A stretch of DNA of 64,000 bases, from the NCBI GenBank assembly GCA_937928755.1, contig CALEZI010000002.1, forward strand, positions 35,877 through 99,876. The letters run 5' to 3'. This stretch comes from an uncultured Rhodanobacteraceae bacterium. GTDB taxonomy: Bacteria; Pseudomonadota; Gammaproteobacteria; Xanthomonadales; SZUA-5. The notes under the pieces are model-generated. The model saw only the letters and a list, made by a program, of their open reading frames with translations. It was not told the DNA's origin and searched no databases. The position numbers and the translations under genes were made by a program. Below are positions 61,971 through 64,000 of this stretch, one piece after another (the first letter of the stretch is position 1; each line of letters starts with the position of its first letter).

Positions 61971-63872
61971 CTACAACCGATCTTCCGCAATCACGATCTG
62001 CGCGTTCTTGCGCAGCGCCGCGATGTAGGCTCGGGCTTCGGCATCCGCCCACTGCGACACGAGTTGCGTCCTGGCGTTGTCTCGCGCTTCCTTCTCGACG
62101 GCTGCCGGATCGGCATCCACCACCGCGGTCAACTCCACCAACGCATGCTGGTCGTCGCTGATGCGGATCGCCTTGCGCACCGGCGACGCGCCCGGCCGCG
62201 GCAGCTTGAACACCTGCGAGAGCACTGCCTGGTCCTGATTGCCGGCGGTGCGCACCACTGCTTCGGCAAGCTCGGGCGTCTTGCCGAGTTCCTCGGCGAT
62301 GGCCAACAACGACTCGCCCGCAGTCAGACGCGCCTCCAGCGCCTTGACCTTTTCGTCCAGCGACTTGCGCTGCGCGCGCTGCTTCAACGTGACCTCGATT
62401 TCAGCGCGGACCTGATCGAGCGCGCGCGGTTCCGGTGCCTTGCGTTCGGCCACGCGAATGGCGACCACGTGTTGCTTGCTGATGTCGATCAGTTCGCTGG
62501 TCTGCCCGCGCTCAAGCACCAGATCGGAGAATGCCTGGGACAGGACTTCGGGGTTGGCAGCGATGTCGACGCCACCGCTGCGCGCAAACGGCTGGGTCCG
62601 CTTGACTTCCAGCTTGAGCCGTTCGGCCGGGCCTTGCAGCGACAGCGGATCCTTGTGAATCTCGTCGACCAGCGCGCCAGCGAGGTCCGAGAAGCGACGC
62701 TCCTGCTCGGTGGCACGGAATTCCGCTTCGAGCTCGGCCTTGACCTCGGCGAACTGCCGGCGACTCTCCGGCTTGATCTCGCGCAGCTGGATCAGGTGAT
62801 AGCCGTTGGTACCCAGCACCGGCTCGGAAACTGCCCCCGACTCGAGTGCGAACAGTGCTTCCTCAAAAGCAGGATCGTTGGTGCCCGGCTCCATCCATCC
62901 GAGATCGCCGCCCTGCTCCTTCGAGCCCAGATCATCCGAGCTGGCTTTCGCGGCCTCGGCGAAATCCTTCCCGGCGCGAATCTCGGCGAGCACGGCCTCG
63001 GCCTCGGCGAGAGCTGCTTTCTGTGCTTCGGCATCGGCGCCAGCCGCAACCTCGAACAAGATGTGGCTTGCCTGGCGCTGCTCGGGAACCACATAACGAT
63101 CCTTCTGATCCTCGTAGCGCGCCATCAGCTCCGCTTCGGTGGGCGCAACGATCGTCATGTCGGCCGTCTTGATTTCGACGTACTCGAGCGTGACCAGTTC
63201 CGGGGTCATCAGCTCATCCTTGCGCGCCTCGTAGTCCTTGGCGATCTCATCCTCGGTCGGCGTCGGCGCGGCCTCATCGGCTGAGGTCAAGCGCACCGAG
63301 GAAAACGTCCGTGTCTGGTTCTGCAAACGCAGGTAGGCGTCAATTTCCGCTTCAGTGACGAAGGCGCTGCCGCTGATGCGCTGAACGATTTCGCGTCCGA
63401 TCAGGTCGCGCGCGACCCGGTCTTGGAAGATCGCCGGCGTCAGGTTCATGTTGCGCAACACGGCAACATAGGCATCCTGGTCGAACGTGCCGGTGGGCTT
63501 GAACGCGTCGATCGCGAGGATCTCGCTCTGCAGCTTGCTGGCGGGCACTTCGATACCTGCCGCGCGCGCGTCCTGGACACGCAGTTCTTCGTCGACCAGG
63601 CCATCCAGAAGGCGACGCTTGTTGTCGGGCGTGTCGACAAATCCGATGTCGGCATCCTCGCCCAGCATCTGGCGCATCTGCCGGCGCTGCAGGTCGAGAC
63701 GCTCCTGCAACTGTTGCGGCGAGATCTCGACGTCATTGACCTTGGCGACGTAGCTGTCGATCTGCGTCTGAAAGTAGTTGTTGATGCCGAAAAGCGCAAA
63801 CGGGACCATCAACAGCAAAACGATGACTATCAGAACCCAGCCGGAAAACTTCTCGCGGATCGCCTGCAGCAT
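61971..63872 (-). CDS. ppiD: Periplasmic peptidyl-prolyl isomerase / chaperone PpiD
   Basis: The protein is 633 residues. An N-terminal signal anchor (12-34, VLIVIVLLLMVPFALFGI) precedes a SurA_N-like chaperone domain (VNDVEISPQQLQERLDLQRRQM). The parvulin domain (about 265-365) has ASHILFEV, GSKEQGGDLGWM and GYHLIQLREI, and a second large helical chaperone region reaches the C-terminus. PpiD sits at the SecYEG exit and aids folding of outer-membrane proteins. The ATG at 63872 gives the standard MLQAIREKFSGW start. Confidence 0.9.
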   Translation of the reverse strand: MLQAIREKFSGWVLIVIVLLLMVPFALFGINNYFQTQIDSYVAKVNDVEISPQQLQERLDLQRRQMRQMLGEDADIGFVDTPDNKRRLLDGLVDEELRVQDARAAGIEVPASKLQSEILAIDAFKPTGTFDQDAYVAVLRNMNLTPAIFQDRVARDLIGREIVQRISGSAFVTEAEIDAYLRLQNQTRTFSSVRLTSADEAAPTPTEDEIAKDYEARKDELMTPELVTLEYVEIKTADMTIVAPTEAELMARYEDQKDRYVVPEQRQASHILFEVAAGADAEAQKAALAEAEAVLAEIRAGKDFAEAAKASSDDLGSKEQGGDLGWMEPGTNDPAFEEALFALESGAVSEPVLGTNGYHLIQLREIKPESRRQFAEVKAELEAEFRATEQERRFSDLAGALVDEIHKDPLSLQGPAERLKLEVKRTQPFARSGGVDIAANPEVLSQAFSDLVLERGQTSELIDISKQHVVAIRVAERKAPEPRALDQVRAEIEVTLKQRAQRKSLDEKVKALEARLTAGESLLAIAEELGKTPELAEAVVRTAGNQDQAVLSQVFKLPRPGASPVRKAIRISDDQHALVELTAVVDADPAAVEKEARDNARTQLVSQWADAEARAYIAALRKNAQIVIAEDRL

Positions 63873-63913
63873 GATCGAAAACCTGTTGTAACGGTGGATG
63901 GCTGGTGCCTGAA

Positions 63914-63945
63914 ATGACACGGGCGCCATAAGGCGCCCGTGTCAG
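63914..63945. terminator. Hairpin between tRNA-Asp and ppiD
   Basis: A perfect 13-bp stem (TGACACGGGCGCC/GGCGCCCGTGTCA) with an ATAA loop follows the tRNA on the minus strand. A short T-rich tail only weakly supports a terminator. Confidence 0.55.
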
Positions 63946-63948
63946 GAT

Positions 63949-64000
63949 TGGCGGAGCGGACGGGGCTCGAACCCGCGACCCCCGGCGTGACAGGCCGGTA
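63949..64000 (-). tRNA. tRNA-Asp (GTC), 3' part, cut by the window end
   Basis: The minus strand reads the anticodon stem CCGGC/GCCGG with loop CTGTCAC (anticodon GTC), the T-arm GGTTCGAGCCC and an acceptor 3' strand ending CCA. The 5' part lies beyond the window. Confidence 0.9.

Overview
The window is high-GC, gene-dense bacterial chromosome. The gene content fits a free-living gammaproteobacterium of the Xanthomonadales (Lysobacterales), perhaps near Rhodanobacteraceae. The evidence is a Kdo kinase beside a heptosyltransferase, a type II secretion (T2SS) operon, large beta-propeller sensor kinases, the gloB / yafS-like / rnhA / dnaQ neighbourhood, many palindromic intergenic repeats, and secreted proteins that share a short F-x-x-G-F-E-like C-terminal tail. 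The organism assignment is inference from gene content.

Layout. 1-4.1 kb: an M50 peptidase coupled to an ArsR-like regulator, a methyltransferase and a cysteine synthase. 4.12-10.33 kb: a compact integrative element inserted in the 3' end of tRNA-Leu(CAA). It is bounded by 16-bp direct repeats and carries an integrase, a frameshifted AlpA-like gene, a four-gene overlapping replication operon (small protein, winged-helix protein, Toprim-like protein, RepA-like helicase), a large inverted repeat and a few unknown genes. No capsid or recognisable cargo gene is present, so it looks like a satellite or cryptic integrative replicon. 10.7-20.2 kb: a three-gene operon of two giant propeller sensor kinases and a secreted pectate lyase. 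20.4-25.3 kb: thiolase, an alanine-heptad lipoprotein, a small membrane protein, a methylcrotonoyl-CoA carboxylase-type beta subunit and a membrane protein.

25.5-34.5 kb, minus strand: nudE-cysQ-mazG housekeeping hydrolases, then gspG-H-I-J-K-L-M-N followed by a histidinol-phosphatase. The T2SS C, D, E and F genes are not here. 34.9-48.5 kb: bioA, a secreted delta-60-repeat protein, a cold-shock protein, a diguanylate cyclase, a molybdopterin oxidoreductase, PEP synthase, an MBL-fold hydrolase, kdkA, a heptosyltransferase and a DUF6165 protein (LPS core region). 48.7-64 kb: a secreted S8 protease, tRNA-Ser(CGA) with a repeat array built from its 3' end, a PP2C phosphatase and an atypical Ser/Thr kinase, a multihaem cytochrome, dnaQ-rnhA-methyltransferase, gloB-mltD, fabI, ppiD and a partial tRNA-Asp.

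The secreted enzymes (pectate lyase, S8 protease) are plausible T2SS substrates, and the propeller kinases are plausible sensors of the lyase's products. At least three families of dispersed palindromic repeats (GGACGCAAAG type, GTCCAGAC type, GCGGAGC type) fill most intergenic gaps. The tRNA-Leu element is the best candidate for an undescribed system.
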